In this document: piece after piece, positions 1 through 9,030 of the stretch | Numbering within the stretch: position 1 is the stretch's first letter | Layout of the letters: every line of letters starts with the position of its first letter | Assembly (NCBI GenBank): GCA_030693045.1 | Contig: JAUYBU010000534.1 | Coordinates: 1 to 32,916 of the forward strand | DNA: 32,916 nt | Direction of reading: 5' to 3' | From: Bryobacterales bacterium | Lineage (GTDB): Bacteria; Acidobacteriota; Terriglobia; Bryobacterales; Bryobacteraceae | Notes under the pieces: generated by a model | Seen by the model: only the letters and a program-made list of their open reading frames with translations | Database searches by the model: none | What the model was told of the DNA's origin: nothing | Translations under genes and position numbers: made by a program

Positions 1-538
1 TCTCGCCGGGATACAAGTCCCAGAGCCCGGTCGCACGCAGCGTGATCTCGCGATCGGCGCCCAGCAGCCGGCAGCGCGCGGCCTTCTGCTTGACCGACAG
101 AACGGCGAACTCGGCGGGACCGCGCAGGTCCAGGGGGGCCGCGGCGGACCGGGGCCGGGGTTTGCGTTCCCGAACACGAGCCAGCGTCTCGGGTGGGAAG
201 GCCGCGAGTCCCATCCACTTGCGGTAGGCGGCAAGGTAACGCGCGCCTTCCGCGCTCGGAGAGATCGCCACCTCGGAGGCCGCGACGTCGTATTCGCTGC
301 CGTCCGCGCGGCGGCACGTCACGCTTAGCCCGCGCCGCCGGTTGCCGTCGTAGTCGAACCCGATCAGCGAGACCGGCTCGCCGATGATGAAGGCCTCGCA
401 CGGCAGAGCAAGGTGGCCCTGGCAGGCCTGCTGAAACGCCCAGAACCGGTCGTCTTCTCCGCCTGCCTCGGCCGTGATCTCGCCGATGAGTTCATCCAGA
501 AAGGCCGGATCCAGGCCGTGGCGGATCACCTTCTTCAT
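1..538 (-). CDS. hypothetical protein, 3' end outside the window
   Basis: The frame is open from an ATG at 538 down to the left edge without a stop, giving at least 179 residues. The start is supported by a GGGAG ribosome-binding site about 9 bases upstream. The product is soluble, with no signal peptide or membrane segment. Its N-terminus (MKKVIRHGLDPAFLDELIGE) is followed near residues 50-65 by a GEPVSLIGFDYDGNRRRG stretch and near residues 70-85 by a short beta-rich segment. I do not recognise a family with confidence. It follows arsC in the same direction after a gap of about 240 bp, so it could be read from the ars operon, but nothing in it points to arsenic. Confidence 0.6.
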   Translation of the reverse strand, partial: MKKVIRHGLDPAFLDELIGEITAEAGGEDDRFWAFQQACQGHLALPCEAFIIGEPVSLIGFDYDGNRRRGLSVTCRRADGSEYDVAASEVAISPSAEGARYLAAYRKWMGLAAFPPETLARVRERKPRPRSAAAPLDLRGPAEFAVLSVKQKAARCRLLGADREITLRATGLWDLYPGE

Positions 539-775
539 GAATCGTCTCTCCCTTGGCGCCGGCTCCAGCACGCCTTAGCGCGCTCGAAGTCCGAGATCGC
601 GGCGTCGCACTATCCACCTCTTTTCGCGTTCTCGCCGGCCATGTTTCAGTCTGCCATAGCCGGCAGCGGCGGAGGGCGTCCGGAAGCTCGCCCGGTGTCA
701 AGCCTGGGGTCCGCGGTAGCGGGCCGCCGGCCAGAGGTACCGGGCGGCGAATTGCCAGGAGTTTCCGGGTTTGCA

Positions 776-1195
776 TCAAGGCGTTTGGTCGACGAATCGC
801 CGGACGCATCCGGCGATCTCGTCCCGCACGCGGCGGAACACGGCACGCCGTTGTTGGACCGATCCTGTCGCCGCGGCCGGGTCTTCAAAACTCCAGTGCA
901 GCCGCGCGGCCGCGCCGGGAAAGAGGGGACAGGTCTCCCTGGCGGAGTCGCAGACCGTAATCACCCAGTCGAATGCCTGGGCGACGAACTCACCGACGTG
1001 CCTGGAGCGATGAGTGGAGATGTCGATCCCGATCTCCTGCATTACCTCGATCGCGCCCGGGTTGAGGCCGGCCGGGCGGGTTCCCGCGCTCAACACCTCG
1101 AAGTGATCCCCAGCCAGATGACGGAGCAGTCCCTCGGCCATTTGGCTCCGGCACGAGTTACCGGTACACAGAAACAGGACCCGGCGCTTCCCCAT
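776..1195 (-). CDS. arsC: thioredoxin-coupled arsenate reductase (LMW-phosphatase fold)
   Basis: This 139-residue protein reduces arsenate to arsenite in the cytoplasm. It has the low-molecular-weight phosphatase P-loop CTGNSCRS at residues 10-17. Cys10, Cys15, Cys82 and Cys89 (VCDSARETCP) match the residues of the thioredoxin-linked pI258-type ArsC, in which Cys10, Cys82 and Cys89 relay the disulfide. A WSFEDPAAATG segment carries the expected general-acid Asp. The length is normal for the family. It is the last recognised ars gene, starting 9 bp after the acr3 stop, so arsenite made here is the substrate of the adjacent exporter. The small thioredoxin encoded at 9149-9379 is a plausible but unproven electron donor. 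Confidence 0.95.
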   Translation of the reverse strand: MGKRRVLFLCTGNSCRSQMAEGLLRHLAGDHFEVLSAGTRPAGLNPGAIEVMQEIGIDISTHRSRHVGEFVAQAFDWVITVCDSARETCPLFPGAAARLHWSFEDPAAATGSVQQRRAVFRRVRDEIAGCVRRFVDQTP

Positions 1196-1204
1196 GCTCT
1201 TAGG

Positions 1205-2290
1205 TTACGACGCCGCCGTGCGGCACGTGTCGATAGTGTCGAAACGGCCGCCAAAGAACTTCTTGTTTATCCACAGCGAGACGTTCACCAGCGAGATCAA
1301 CACCGGAACCTCAACCAATGGTCCGATGACGGCGGCGAAAGCGGCGCCGTGATGGATGCCGAAGGTCGCGATGGCGACGGCGATGGCGAGTTCGAAGTTG
1401 TTCGACGCCGAGGTGAACGAGAGCGTGGCGGCCTCGGCATACTGAGCGCCCACCTTCTTACTCATCCAGAACGACGCGAAGAACATCAGCAGAAAGTAAA
1501 TCGTGAGCGGGATGGCCACGCGTACGACGTCGAATGGCAACTGGACGATCATCTCGCCCTTCAGCGAGAACATCACCACGATGGTGAACAGCAGAGAGAT
1601 CAGTGTGATGGGGCTGATCCGGGGAATGAACTTCGTCTCGTACCAGGCCTTGCTCTTTGCCCGGATCAGGAAGAAACGGGTCAACATGCCGGCGATGAAG
1701 GGGATGCCCAGATAGATGAAGACGCTCTTGGCGATTTCGCCCATCGAGATGTCCACCTCCACCGCCTTGAGTCCCAGCCAGCGCGGCACGGTCGCCAGGA
1801 AGAAGTACGAGTAGACGGAGAAGAAGAGCACCTGGAAAATCGAGTTAAAGGCGACCAGCCCGGCGGCGTATTCGCGGTCGCCGCGCGCCAGGTCGTTCCA
1901 CACGATGACCATGGCGATGCAGCGCGCCAGGCCGATCAGGATCAGGCCGGTCATGTATTCCGGCTTGTCTCGCAAGAAGGTCACGGCCAGCACGAACATC
2001 AGCACCGGCCCAACCACCCAGTTTTGAATCAGAGAAAGCGCCAGCACGCGGCGATGCTGGAAGACGCGGCCGAGTTCCTCATACTTCACCTTCGCCAGCG
2101 GCGGATACATCATCAGGATCAAGCCCACGGCGATGGGGATGGATGTCGTACCCACACTGAAGCGGTTCAGGAAGGGCACGATGCCGGGGATGAGATACCC
2201 GCCGCCCACACCCACAATCATTGCCGTGAAGATCCAAAGCGTCAGATACCGGTCGAGAAAAGAAAGGCTGGGGGAATTCTGTTGTGTCAT
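1205..2290 (-). CDS. acr3: Acr3-family arsenite efflux permease
   Basis: This 361-residue inner-membrane protein with about ten hydrophobic segments belongs to the Acr3 branch of the BART superfamily and exports arsenite. Two family hallmarks are visible: the conserved cysteine in [14 protein letters not shown] (Cys124) and the conserved glutamate in [16 protein letters not shown] (Glu300), both needed for transport in characterised Acr3 proteins. The N-terminus is short and cytoplasmic, as usual. It lies between the octaheme cytochrome (10 bp upstream) and arsC (9 bp downstream). No ArsB is present, so Acr3 is the likely membrane partner of the ArsA ATPase encoded earlier in the operon; that pairing is inferred. 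Confidence 0.95.
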   Translation of the reverse strand: MTQQNSPSLSFLDRYLTLWIFTAMIVGVGGGYLIPGIVPFLNRFSVGTTSIPIAVGLILMMYPPLAKVKYEELGRVFQHRRVLALSLIQNWVVGPVLMFVLAVTFLRDKPEYMTGLILIGLARCIAMVIVWNDLARGDREYAAGLVAFNSIFQVLFFSVYSYFFLATVPRWLGLKAVEVDISMGEIAKSVFIYLGIPFIAGMLTRFFLIRAKSKAWYETKFIPRISPITLISLLFTIVVMFSLKGEMIVQLPFDVVRVAIPLTIYFLLMFFASFWMSKKVGAQYAEAATLSFTSASNNFELAIAVAIATFGIHHGAAFAAVIGPLVEVPVLISLVNVSLWINKKFFGGRFDTIDTCRTAAS

Positions 2291-2300
2291 GGTTTCACCA

Positions 2301-4676
2301 TCAATTCGCTGATACGCGAAATACCGAACGGACTAGCTGGATTGTGGCCAGCGCGGCCAGAAGCAGCAGCGCGAGGTCAAACACCGTATAGGAGATCCAC
2401 GCGAGGCCGGTAAGCATCACCGCCCCGGCGATGGCGGCGATGGCGGCGACCCACAGGATAAGCTTGCGCAAGGCGCTCTTGCCTGCGGGCAGAGCCAAGG
2501 CGGCGGCCACGAGAATGAGACCGGCGGCGACCCAGAAGTGGTTGGCGTCCACCGTGAAGCGGTTGAACGTCATGTAGGCGAACAGTTGCGGCGTTAGCAG
2601 CGTGACGATCAAGCCGATCACACCTAAGACCAGCGCGAGAACACCGGCTTGCCGCGCCCGCGACGGAGTCACATGCGGCTGGCGCTGGAAGAAGTAGCGC
2701 GCCAGCAGGCCGAACCCCGCCACCGCCAGCAAGCTCAGCAGCAGATAAAGCGCGGGCTTGACCCAAGCCTCGCGGATGGCGCCGAGCGAAACCTGCGTAG
2801 CCGATAGTCCGATGACCTCGTAGTTCCTCCCCCAGACGCTCTTTCCGTACTCGTCGAAGGGCCTCCGCAGATTCCGTCCATCAAAGAAGGCGGCGTTGAA
2901 CGCGTGGCAGTCCGTGCAACCTCCCGCTCCGAGCGCGGACCGGGCCGGCAGCACGTTATGGCTGTACTTGTAGACGGAAGCGTAAGGCGTCGCCTCGAAA
3001 GCTTCCTTGGGCATACTCCGATAGTTAGACGACGAGTAGTATTTGCGGCTGTCGTTGATATAGACCAGGCGCCGCCCATCCATCGGGAAGTTAGTTGCCT
3101 TCAGATAGGACAGGGTGGCCTCCAGCAGAGCGTCGATTTCCTCGGGCCGGTTCACTTCCACCATCCCGTCGCCGTTGTCGTCGCGGATTCTGGCGAGTTG
3201 AGGATACTTCGATGGGTCGTTCTTGTGCTGGAGCCACATCGAGTAGAAATCCTTCATGAAGAGCTGGTTCAGCCCCGGCTTCCCCTGTTCTTCAAAGCCC
3301 ACCCAAGCGGAGTGGACGCGATCCACCGGGAAGATCTTGCCCTTGTACCGCGCCAGAGACGGCCGAAACTCGTCCACCGGCTGATCCTTTACCGTAAAAA
3401 GATCAAGCTCGCCGTAGTGGTTCCAGAACTTCATGTCCTGGTCGTAAAAAGTCCAGATCCGCTTTGGGGGCGGCGTGATGCGCGGTGCGCCGTTGAAGAC
3501 GTCGCTGGCCTGCACCAGCGCGGCTTTGGTGTAACGATGCGGAATGTGGCAGGTGACGCAGGCAATCTTGTCCAGGTGCAGCGGAGGCAGCCAGGAATGC
3601 CTGGCGATCGGCGCTCCGAGAGTACCTTCCTGGTGGCACGACTCGCAGCTCCGGACGGTGTTGTCGAGATCGTTGCGGACCCATCCCGACGGATCGTCAC
3701 CCTTGCCGATCTGATGGACTTCCTTGCCACGAATGCGCGCGTCGCTGGCGTGGCTGCCTGAGGTATGGCAATCGACGCATCTCAGTCCTTTCGCCAGGTG
3801 GACATCCGTGTGAGCGGAGAACGAGGCGCCCCGCTTCTTCCAGTCCGGTTTGGCATGGCAGTTCAGGCAAGTCTCGTTCCGAGGCGCCGGAGCGATGTGG
3901 AGTACGACATTCCCGTTCTCGTCGAAGAGATCCTTTTTGTACTCGACCTTCGGCTTCTCGCCGGCGGCCACCTTCCCGGTGATCGCGCCGAAGCCCGCGC
4001 CCTCGGTGGCCGCCCAGCGGAAGTTCAGGTTCGCAAGCTGGGCGTTGCGTTTCTTGTAGTCGTATTCGGGCATGTGGCAGAGCAGACAGTCCGCCTCGAT
4101 GACGCCCGTTTCCGACCAGCGCGCCTTGAAATAATCGCCGTCCAGCCCGTTGTCGCCGCCCGGGGTAAGACCGGACGCGGCGTCGCTCATGCGGTGGTCA
4201 TATCGTTTGCCGTCGCGGTCGTACTCCATGGGTCCGCTGCCGGGGTGACAGTTGCCACAGGTGGCGGTGACGAAGTCGAACGACGTCATGTCTATTGCGC
4301 GGGCGCTCGCGTTCTTTTTCGGCGCCAGTTGCCGGTACAACGGCGCGGGGGAACACCAGTTGCCGCCATAGTTGCCGGGGCTGCTGGCCCAGTTGTAGCG
4401 GGCGGCGAACTCCGGCGGCATCTTCTCACCCTTGCCCTGCGTGAAATGAAAACCCTGGGTGATCTTGTCGTAATCGTGGCAGCCTTTCGCTCCACAGGTT
4501 TGCTTCGGCGAATAGGGTGCGGTCGCATTCGCTCCCGACCCCGGGTTGATGACAGCGCCCGCCTCATCGCGCAAGGGGAATGGCGGACAGACGCCGAAGG
4601 GCTGGCGCGGGGTCTGCGCGAGCGCCGGAAACACGTAAAGAGCAGCGATCAAAACGCGTGTAAGTTGAGTGTTCAT
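2301..4676 (-). CDS. membrane-anchored octaheme cytochrome c
   Basis: The 791-residue product starts with a cleavable signal peptide (about residues 1-20, ending ALAQ). Seven CXXCH haem sites lie at residues 140, 197, 270, 300, 344, 373 and 587, and a CX4CH site (CGAKGCH) at 61-67, so eight haems are possible. An EF-hand-like acidic loop ([15 protein letters not shown]) is near 499-513. Four C-terminal transmembrane segments lie at about 641-661, 676-700, 713-731 and 738-785, so the haem domain should face the periplasm. The start has an AGGAG site 9 bases upstream. The atypical haem and the haem count recall octaheme reductases such as tetrathionate, nitrite and hydroxylamine enzymes, but the membrane tail is unlike those I know. 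Its place between the ArsP-like permease and acr3 suggests an arsenic or sulfur redox role, which is inference. Confidence 0.85.
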   Translation of the reverse strand: MNTQLTRVLIAALYVFPALAQTPRQPFGVCPPFPLRDEAGAVINPGSGANATAPYSPKQTCGAKGCHDYDKITQGFHFTQGKGEKMPPEFAARYNWASSPGNYGGNWCSPAPLYRQLAPKKNASARAIDMTSFDFVTATCGNCHPGSGPMEYDRDGKRYDHRMSDAASGLTPGGDNGLDGDYFKARWSETGVIEADCLLCHMPEYDYKKRNAQLANLNFRWAATEGAGFGAITGKVAAGEKPKVEYKKDLFDENGNVVLHIAPAPRNETCLNCHAKPDWKKRGASFSAHTDVHLAKGLRCVDCHTSGSHASDARIRGKEVHQIGKGDDPSGWVRNDLDNTVRSCESCHQEGTLGAPIARHSWLPPLHLDKIACVTCHIPHRYTKAALVQASDVFNGAPRITPPPKRIWTFYDQDMKFWNHYGELDLFTVKDQPVDEFRPSLARYKGKIFPVDRVHSAWVGFEEQGKPGLNQLFMKDFYSMWLQHKNDPSKYPQLARIRDDNGDGMVEVNRPEEIDALLEATLSYLKATNFPMDGRRLVYINDSRKYYSSSNYRSMPKEAFEATPYASVYKYSHNVLPARSALGAGGCTDCHAFNAAFFDGRNLRRPFDEYGKSVWGRNYEVIGLSATQVSLGAIREAWVKPALYLLLSLLAVAGFGLLARYFFQRQPHVTPSRARQAGVLALVLGVIGLIVTLLTPQLFAYMTFNRFTVDANHFWVAAGLILVAAALALPAGKSALRKLILWVAAIAAIAGAVMLTGLAWISYTVFDLALLLLAALATIQLVRSVFRVSAN

Positions 4677-4688
4677 CGAGCCAAACTC

Positions 4689-5672
4689 CTACCGCATGAG
4701 TGCATTGAATAGATACCCCACACCGATAATTCCCGCGGTCATCAGCGCGATGAACGTGCCGAGAAGCCGCGGGCGTAACACCTTTCGCAAAATGATCATC
4801 TCCGGCAGCGAGAGCGCGGTGACGGCCATGGTGAATGACAGAACAGTGCCGAGCGGCAAGCCTTTGTTGACCAGCGCCTCGGTGATGGGCAGCACACCTG
4901 CCACATTCGCGTACAGTGGAACGCCGATCATGACGGCGATCGGAACGGCAAACGGGTTCCGCGGCCCGGCCCACCGGACGATGAGATCCTGCGGAACGTA
5001 CCCGTGGATGCCCGCGCCGACGCCAATGCCGCCCACGATGTAGGGCCAAACTGTCTTGAAGATCTCACGTGAGGACTTCCATCCCTCTCGCATTCGCACG
5101 CGAAGTGGAATGCCAGGATTGGCTGCTGAGGAGTCCGCATCGTCGAAGGACGCCTGAATCTCCCAGATAAAGGGCTCCACCCACTTCTCAAGTCGAAGCA
5201 GTCCGATGGTGATCCCGCCGATGATGGCGAGTGTGACGCCGAAAGCGACATAAATGGCGGTGACCTTGAATCCGAACAGGCCCCACAACAGAGCCATGGC
5301 GACTTCGTTCACCATGGGCGCCGCGATCAGATACGAGAATGTCACGCCCAGTGGCACTCCGCCTTTCAGAAAACCGATAAAGAGCGGCACCGCCGAGCAA
5401 CTGCAAAACGGAGTGAAGATGCCCACTCCGGCCGTCAGGATGTTACCGAAGAAGTTGCGTCTGCCCCCCAGCCAGCGGCGCACGTTTTCCGGTTGCAGCC
5501 ACGTCTGGAGCGTGCCGACTGTGAAGCTGATGACCAGCAGCAGCAACATCACCTTCGGCACGTCGTAGAAGAAGAACTGCAAGCTGGCGCCGAAGTGCGA
5601 CTCAACGGACAGCCCGAAGAGGTTTGTCACGATCCACCGTGACAGCCAGTCGAAGAGAGTGAAGGGGTTCAT
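4689..5672 (-). CDS. arsP: ArsP/DUF318-type organoarsenical permease
   Basis: This 327-residue polytopic protein has about eight hydrophobic segments in two halves, joined by a charged loop near residues 175-205. The motif TPFCSCSAVPLFIGF near residue 90, followed by GVPLGVTFSYLIAAPMVNE, is diagnostic of the DUF318/ArsP permease family; a second-half repeat (GVPLYANVAGVLPITEAL) is also clear. Characterised ArsP members export trivalent organoarsenicals such as methylarsenite and reduced roxarsone, while other members of the family are assigned to other metals. The ars setting supports the ArsP role. The stop is 12 bp before the octaheme cytochrome start. Confidence 0.85.
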   Translation of the reverse strand: MNPFTLFDWLSRWIVTNLFGLSVESHFGASLQFFFYDVPKVMLLLLVISFTVGTLQTWLQPENVRRWLGGRRNFFGNILTAGVGIFTPFCSCSAVPLFIGFLKGGVPLGVTFSYLIAAPMVNEVAMALLWGLFGFKVTAIYVAFGVTLAIIGGITIGLLRLEKWVEPFIWEIQASFDDADSSAANPGIPLRVRMREGWKSSREIFKTVWPYIVGGIGVGAGIHGYVPQDLIVRWAGPRNPFAVPIAVMIGVPLYANVAGVLPITEALVNKGLPLGTVLSFTMAVTALSLPEMIILRKVLRPRLLGTFIALMTAGIIGVGYLFNALMR

Positions 5673-5884
5673 TTCTTGATTCAGTTCTCAATCGATCTTC
5701 AGCGGATGCGGTTGCTCGATCGCTCTTCGGCAGGTTCCACGGAGAACCAGCCGCGCGGCGGTCGGGAGTGCAACGGTCTTGCACACCGGCGCCCGCATCT
5801 CGAGACGCTTCGGCACAACCTCGGCATGCTCCAGGCACAGCGCCGCGGAACTCCGAAAGCGCCAGACACGATCGGCGGGGCTGG

Positions 5885-6583
5885 TCAGACTCCCGCTTTT
5901 CGGAGCGACAGGGCCAGTTCCGCGACTCGCCGGCCCAGGCTCCTGGCCGTGGCCAGGCCCGCCTCGTCCTTGCTGATATCGTCTTTCGTGCTGACCAGGA
6001 TTCCGCCCAGCCGCGAGGTGGGCCTTCCCTCGCTGACGATGATCATGTCCTGGCAAAGCATGGCGGCGTGGATCGTTTGAAGCGTCAACTCCTGCCCGCC
6101 GTTACGCGCGGCCCCCACCGCCACCGCCCCGCCGACCTTGTTGCGCAGAGCGAAACTCCCGCGAAAGGCCATCCATCGATCCAGGAACGCCTTGCACAGC
6201 GAACTCATGTTGCTGAAATAGACGGGCGTGCCAATGATGATGCCCCCCACATTCGGCCCGCGCAGTTTAGCCTCGATCTGCGGGAAATCGTCCCGTTCCC
6301 CCGGAGCCAGGGGAATGCCGGCGGCCAAGTCGCCTGGGATTTTGAGGCCCCCTAAGTCGATCAGTTCGATCTCGATATCCGGCCCGGCCCCTTTGGCCGC
6401 CTCGAGGCAAACCCGCACCGCCGCCGCCGTGGTCCGATCTTTGCGGGGGCTGCACGAAATGCCGATGATCTTCACGGTTTTCGCCGGGCTGGCGCCGGCG
6501 CCCCCCTGCGCGTGAGCCAGACCGCCGGGAATGGCGGCGCCCGCCGCCCCAAAGAAAGTACGTCGCGTCCAAATTGCCGACAT
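5885..6583 (-). CDS. Tat-exported flavodoxin-like / NADPH-FMN reductase family protein
   Basis: The 232-residue product begins with a twin-arginine signal (TRRTFFGAAGAA, residues 6-17) and a hydrophobic stretch ending near residue 26. The mature part is a flavodoxin-like fold: a phosphate-binding loop GISCSPRKDRTT (residues 41-52), then IIIGTPVYFSNMSSLCKAFLDRW near 115-137, a common FMN-site and subunit-contact motif. It probably binds FMN and carries electrons to a quinone, metal or arsenical acceptor. Export through Tat is unusual for this family, whose members normally draw on cytoplasmic NAD(P)H, and would fit a folded flavoprotein acting in the periplasm. It lies 22 bp after arsG. It is not ArsH, which lacks a Tat signal. 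Confidence 0.85.
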   Translation of the reverse strand: MSAIWTRRTFFGAAGAAIPGGLAHAQGGAGASPAKTVKIIGISCSPRKDRTTAAAVRVCLEAAKGAGPDIEIELIDLGGLKIPGDLAAGIPLAPGERDDFPQIEAKLRGPNVGGIIIGTPVYFSNMSSLCKAFLDRWMAFRGSFALRNKVGGAVAVGAARNGGQELTLQTIHAAMLCQDMIIVSEGRPTSRLGGILVSTKDDISKDEAGLATARSLGRRVAELALSLRKAGV

Positions 6584-6605
6584 CAGATCCTCCTTTCAGT
6601 TACGA

Positions 6606-7292
6606 TCACACCTCAAAGATGTACGTGAGCGAGTAGTACACGCCCACCGCGATGAACACCACGCCGGTGACACGGCGCGCCCACAACTCGACGCGCGCCA
6701 CGCGGTCGAAGACGGAACTGATCGCGCCGGTTCCGAAGGCCGCCAGAAATGCGAAGCCCAGCACCGGCAGTCCGGTGCCGATGCCGTACAAAGAGGGCAT
6801 CACAACCCAGGCGCCGCTCGCGACGGCGAGCGGGATGAGACTGCCGAAGAACAGCGCCGCCGAGACCGGACAGAACGATAGCGCGAAGACCGAGCCAAGC
6901 GCGGCCGCGCCCCACAGGCCCCAGCGATCGGCCCCTCGCTGGACTCTCTCGCCGATCCCGCCCGTGCCTGGATTCCACTTGAGCAGTTCCAGCACGAACA
7001 TCCCGGCGATAATCAGCACCGGCCCCAGTAACTGGTTCATGTGGCGTAGCAATGCGTCAGACACTCCAACGATGGAGGCAAGACTGGTGGCCAACAGCAC
7101 TCCCAAAACCGCATAGGTGAACATGCGGCCAGCGGTATACAGCAGGCCGGCCATGATCACGCGCCGGGTGTCGGCGAGACCTTTGCCGATGTAGGCGATC
7201 GCGACGATGTTCGAGGCCAGCGGACATGGGCTGATCGAGGTGAGAATCCCCAGCCACAGAGCGGTGGCCGCCGCCACGAAAGGAGCTTCCAT
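6606..7292 (-). CDS. arsG: ArsG-family aromatic arsenical efflux permease
   Basis: This is a 228-residue membrane protein with six hydrophobic segments. A conserved SPCPLASN motif is near residues 18-25 and a second Cys-Pro motif, SFCPVSAALFFGS, near 140-150, as in CcdA/DsbD-like transporters. Together with the two genes just upstream it matches the arsEFG set, in which ArsG exports the trivalent aminoaromatic arsenical made by ArsEF. The reading frame extends upstream, but the ATG at 7292 is chosen because it overlaps the arsF stop as TGATG (translational coupling) and because residues before it look like a shadow of arsF. Confidence 0.85.
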   Translation of the reverse strand: MEAPFVAAATALWLGILTSISPCPLASNIVAIAYIGKGLADTRRVIMAGLLYTAGRMFTYAVLGVLLATSLASIVGVSDALLRHMNQLLGPVLIIAGMFVLELLKWNPGTGGIGERVQRGADRWGLWGAAALGSVFALSFCPVSAALFFGSLIPLAVASGAWVVMPSLYGIGTGLPVLGFAFLAAFGTGAISSVFDRVARVELWARRVTGVVFIAVGVYYSLTYIFEV

Positions 7293-7789
7293 CAGAGCTT
7301 CCGCAGATAGCCGCGGACCTCCTTCTCGACGTATCCCTGCATCAGCTCCGGAGTCCCTACCAACTCCCAGGTATCGTTCAGAACTTTGTATTCCTTCTGC
7401 TGACCGTCCTTGATGAGCGCCAGCACCAGGGACCGCGTGAACAACTGGTAATCTTGAATATAGTGGCGGTTTTCGAGAAGCTGGACGTTCACCAGCCGCC
7501 ACTCCAGACGGCCGGCGGCGAGATCTTTCGCAAACTTCTGCTGAATGACCGCCTTGGAGTAAGTCTCTATGGCCTTGCAGGTCACGCAGCGCACCGTGAC
7601 ATGGAAGTAGTAGGCGATGACCTTCGTCCCTTGTTCCCGAGGTGCGCCAGGTGAAGCCGCGGGCGCTGCTTGAGCGGCTGCGGTGGCGCTAGAAGCCTGT
7701 GCCGGCCGGTCGCCGCGCAGGAACATGTATCCCAAGCTGACGGCGACAAAGGCGAGCAGAAGCGCCGTAACGACTTTTCGTAAGTTCAT
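7292..7789 (-). CDS. arsF: ArsF-family nitrophenyl-arsenical reductase subunit
   Basis: The 165-residue product has an N-terminal membrane anchor (residues 5-24), an Ala/Pro-rich linker (about 28-50) and a thioredoxin-like domain with a redox CxxC (CVTC, residues 68-71). It matches the ArsF family, which acts with ArsE in reducing nitroaromatic arsenicals such as roxarsone and nitarsone to their trivalent amino forms before export by ArsG. The anchor suggests the CxxC domain lies in the periplasm; which side of the membrane the reaction occurs on is not settled by the sequence. The ATG overlaps the arsE stop by 4 nt and the stop overlaps the arsG start by 1 nt. Confidence 0.85.
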   Translation of the reverse strand: MNLRKVVTALLLAFVAVSLGYMFLRGDRPAQASSATAAAQAAPAASPGAPREQGTKVIAYYFHVTVRCVTCKAIETYSKAVIQQKFAKDLAAGRLEWRLVNVQLLENRHYIQDYQLFTRSLVLALIKDGQQKEYKVLNDTWELVGTPELMQGYVEKEVRGYLRKL

Positions 7790-8184
7790 GTTTCGACGCC
7801 CGCCTGCGCCTCCTTCAGGAGTTCGCGAAGCCGGCCGGCAACCTGCGCGACGCGCTCGCCGGACACGGGCGTCTTGCCCTTCTCGATGCCCAGGTCAATC
7901 ACGCGAAAGTGGATGAAGTCGTTGAATCCGCCCTTCTCCATGGTTTTCCGCGCGCAGTCGCTATCGCAGCCGTCGACGACTAACATGCGGTTCGCGGTCT
8001 TCGTGTTGACCACAATGAGTTCCACATCTCCGGCGATTCCAGCCAGGCAGAACATCTTCGCTTCTTTCGCTTTGTGAAGCGCGCGGACCGCAAGGTCGGC
8101 GATCTCCGCGGTATCGGCGGCGCCCGAGCAACAGAACATCAGGTCCGGCGCCGCGTCGCACCCGCACTTTGAACGAATTTTCAC
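7786..8184 (-). CDS. arsE: ArsE-family DGC-domain zinc-binding protein
   Basis: This 132-residue soluble protein has seven cysteines: Cys7 and Cys9 (KCGCD), the pair Cys18-Cys19, Cys46, Cys73 in the DGC motif (VVDGCDSDCARK) and Cys77. This is the DGC (putative zinc-binding) family, to which ArsE belongs. With ArsF it forms the nitroreduction half of the ArsEFG system. The start is GTG at 8184, placed 8 bases after a GGGAG site; an ATG 8 bases upstream is out of frame and closes at once. The last codons overlap arsF by 4 nt. The residues suggest metal or arsenic binding, but the ligand is not known from sequence. Confidence 0.8.
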   Translation of the reverse strand: MKIRSKCGCDAAPDLMFCCSGAADTAEIADLAVRALHKAKEAKMFCLAGIAGDVELIVVNTKTANRMLVVDGCDSDCARKTMEKGGFNDFIHFRVIDLGIEKGKTPVSGERVAQVAGRLRELLKEAQAGVET

Positions 8185-8211
8185 GTTGCCATCTCCCTTC
8201 TTTAGTCCTAC

Positions 8212-9030
8212 TCAGACGTCCACTGTGTCCATCTCAGCCCCGGCGACACCAAGGCCCCTGCAGATTTCGATTAAAGCGCCACGCAGGCCGGCGTATTCCG
8301 GAGAGAAGACAGGCTCACATTGAGAGGGCGTTGCCTCTCCCCGCCACAACCGGATGGCGAACGCCATGCAAGTTCGCTCTCCGCAGGCCTTGCAGTTCGT
8401 GCGGGGCAGCCGTTCGTAAATCTCGAGAGCGGGCGGCTTGGACTTCATGTCGTACGACGGCGGGATGGCCGCACGTCGTGCCCAGACAGAATTCGCAAGC
8501 ACCCGGAGAAACTCGAACGTGCGCCAGCCATCCACCAGGTCGTCCGCCTTTCCGATGGTCACGCGGCGAGGATAGAGTGTGATGAGCCGGTGCTTGTCCA
8601 TGAACGTCAGGAAGACAGACTTCGCGTTAAAACACGCGCTACGAATCTCGGTATTCAGATAGGGAAGAACCGCGGTCAGATCGCCTGAGATATGCGCGAT
8701 GAGACGGACTTTAGTCACATCCGCCATGCACGGAGCCAGGAACATGACGACTGCTTGCCCGAAAATATCTTCCTGGAACTCCCGCGGGGGGCGCTGGGGA
8801 ACCGCGACCGTCCCAAGCTTGCGATCTACCCACCCGGCCACGGCAATCAACTCTTCGTCGCGGCTCTGGAGTGTCGCGAGTCCGTACGGATCGCAGATAA
8901 GAGCCGGCGCTCCCACAAAGGAATAGCCCGGATCGGGAGATAACACCCCGTATGACAGCCGCGCGAAGTCCATGCGTGATTTCGCTTTTTCGAACTCGCT
9001 GCTCCTCGGAAAGGCGACGACAATATCCAT
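8212..9030 (-). CDS. ferredoxin-like protein with a C-terminal [4Fe-4S] motif
   Basis: The 272-residue protein has no signal peptide. Its C-terminal part has the cysteine pattern CX2CX4CX16C (Cys213, 216, 221, 238; LPRTNCKACGERTC), the pattern of the Fe-S domain in RnfB and in the corrinoid iron-sulfur protein. The first 200 residues are not assigned; they include SFVGAPALICDPYG near 37-50 and a GQAVVMFLAPCMADVTKVRL stretch near 91-110. It is placed between the thioredoxin and arsEFG, so an electron-transfer role feeding ArsEF is reasonable but inferred. Its ATG overlaps the stop of a small upstream ORF as TGATG and has no good ribosome-binding site of its own, so it is probably translated by coupling. 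Confidence 0.75.
   Translation of the reverse strand: MDIVVAFPRSSEFEKAKSRMDFARLSYGVLSPDPGYSFVGAPALICDPYGLATLQSRDEELIAVAGWVDRKLGTVAVPQRPPREFQEDIFGQAVVMFLAPCMADVTKVRLIAHISGDLTAVLPYLNTEIRSACFNAKSVFLTFMDKHRLITLYPRRVTIGKADDLVDGWRTFEFLRVLANSVWARRAAIPPSYDMKSKPPALEIYERLPRTNCKACGERTCMAFAIRLWRGEATPSQCEPVFSPEYAGLRGALIEICRGLGVAGAEMDTVDV

Noticed and set aside
539-775. A 105-codon minus-strand frame (492-809) between arsC and the first partial gene
   Set aside because: It overlaps both neighbours and has shadow-like composition; no gene or clear terminator is seen in the gap.
413-2413. A 666-codon frame on the plus strand
   Set aside because: It is antisense to arsC and acr3, with His/Asp/Gln-rich composition and no domain; the minus-strand genes carry clear motifs.
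5673-5884. A coding-like minus-strand stretch between the flavodoxin-like and ArsP genes
   Set aside because: An open frame exists (end RRAIEQPHPLKID) but it has only late start codons, no ribosome-binding site and no recognised family, so I left it as a gap with nothing clear.
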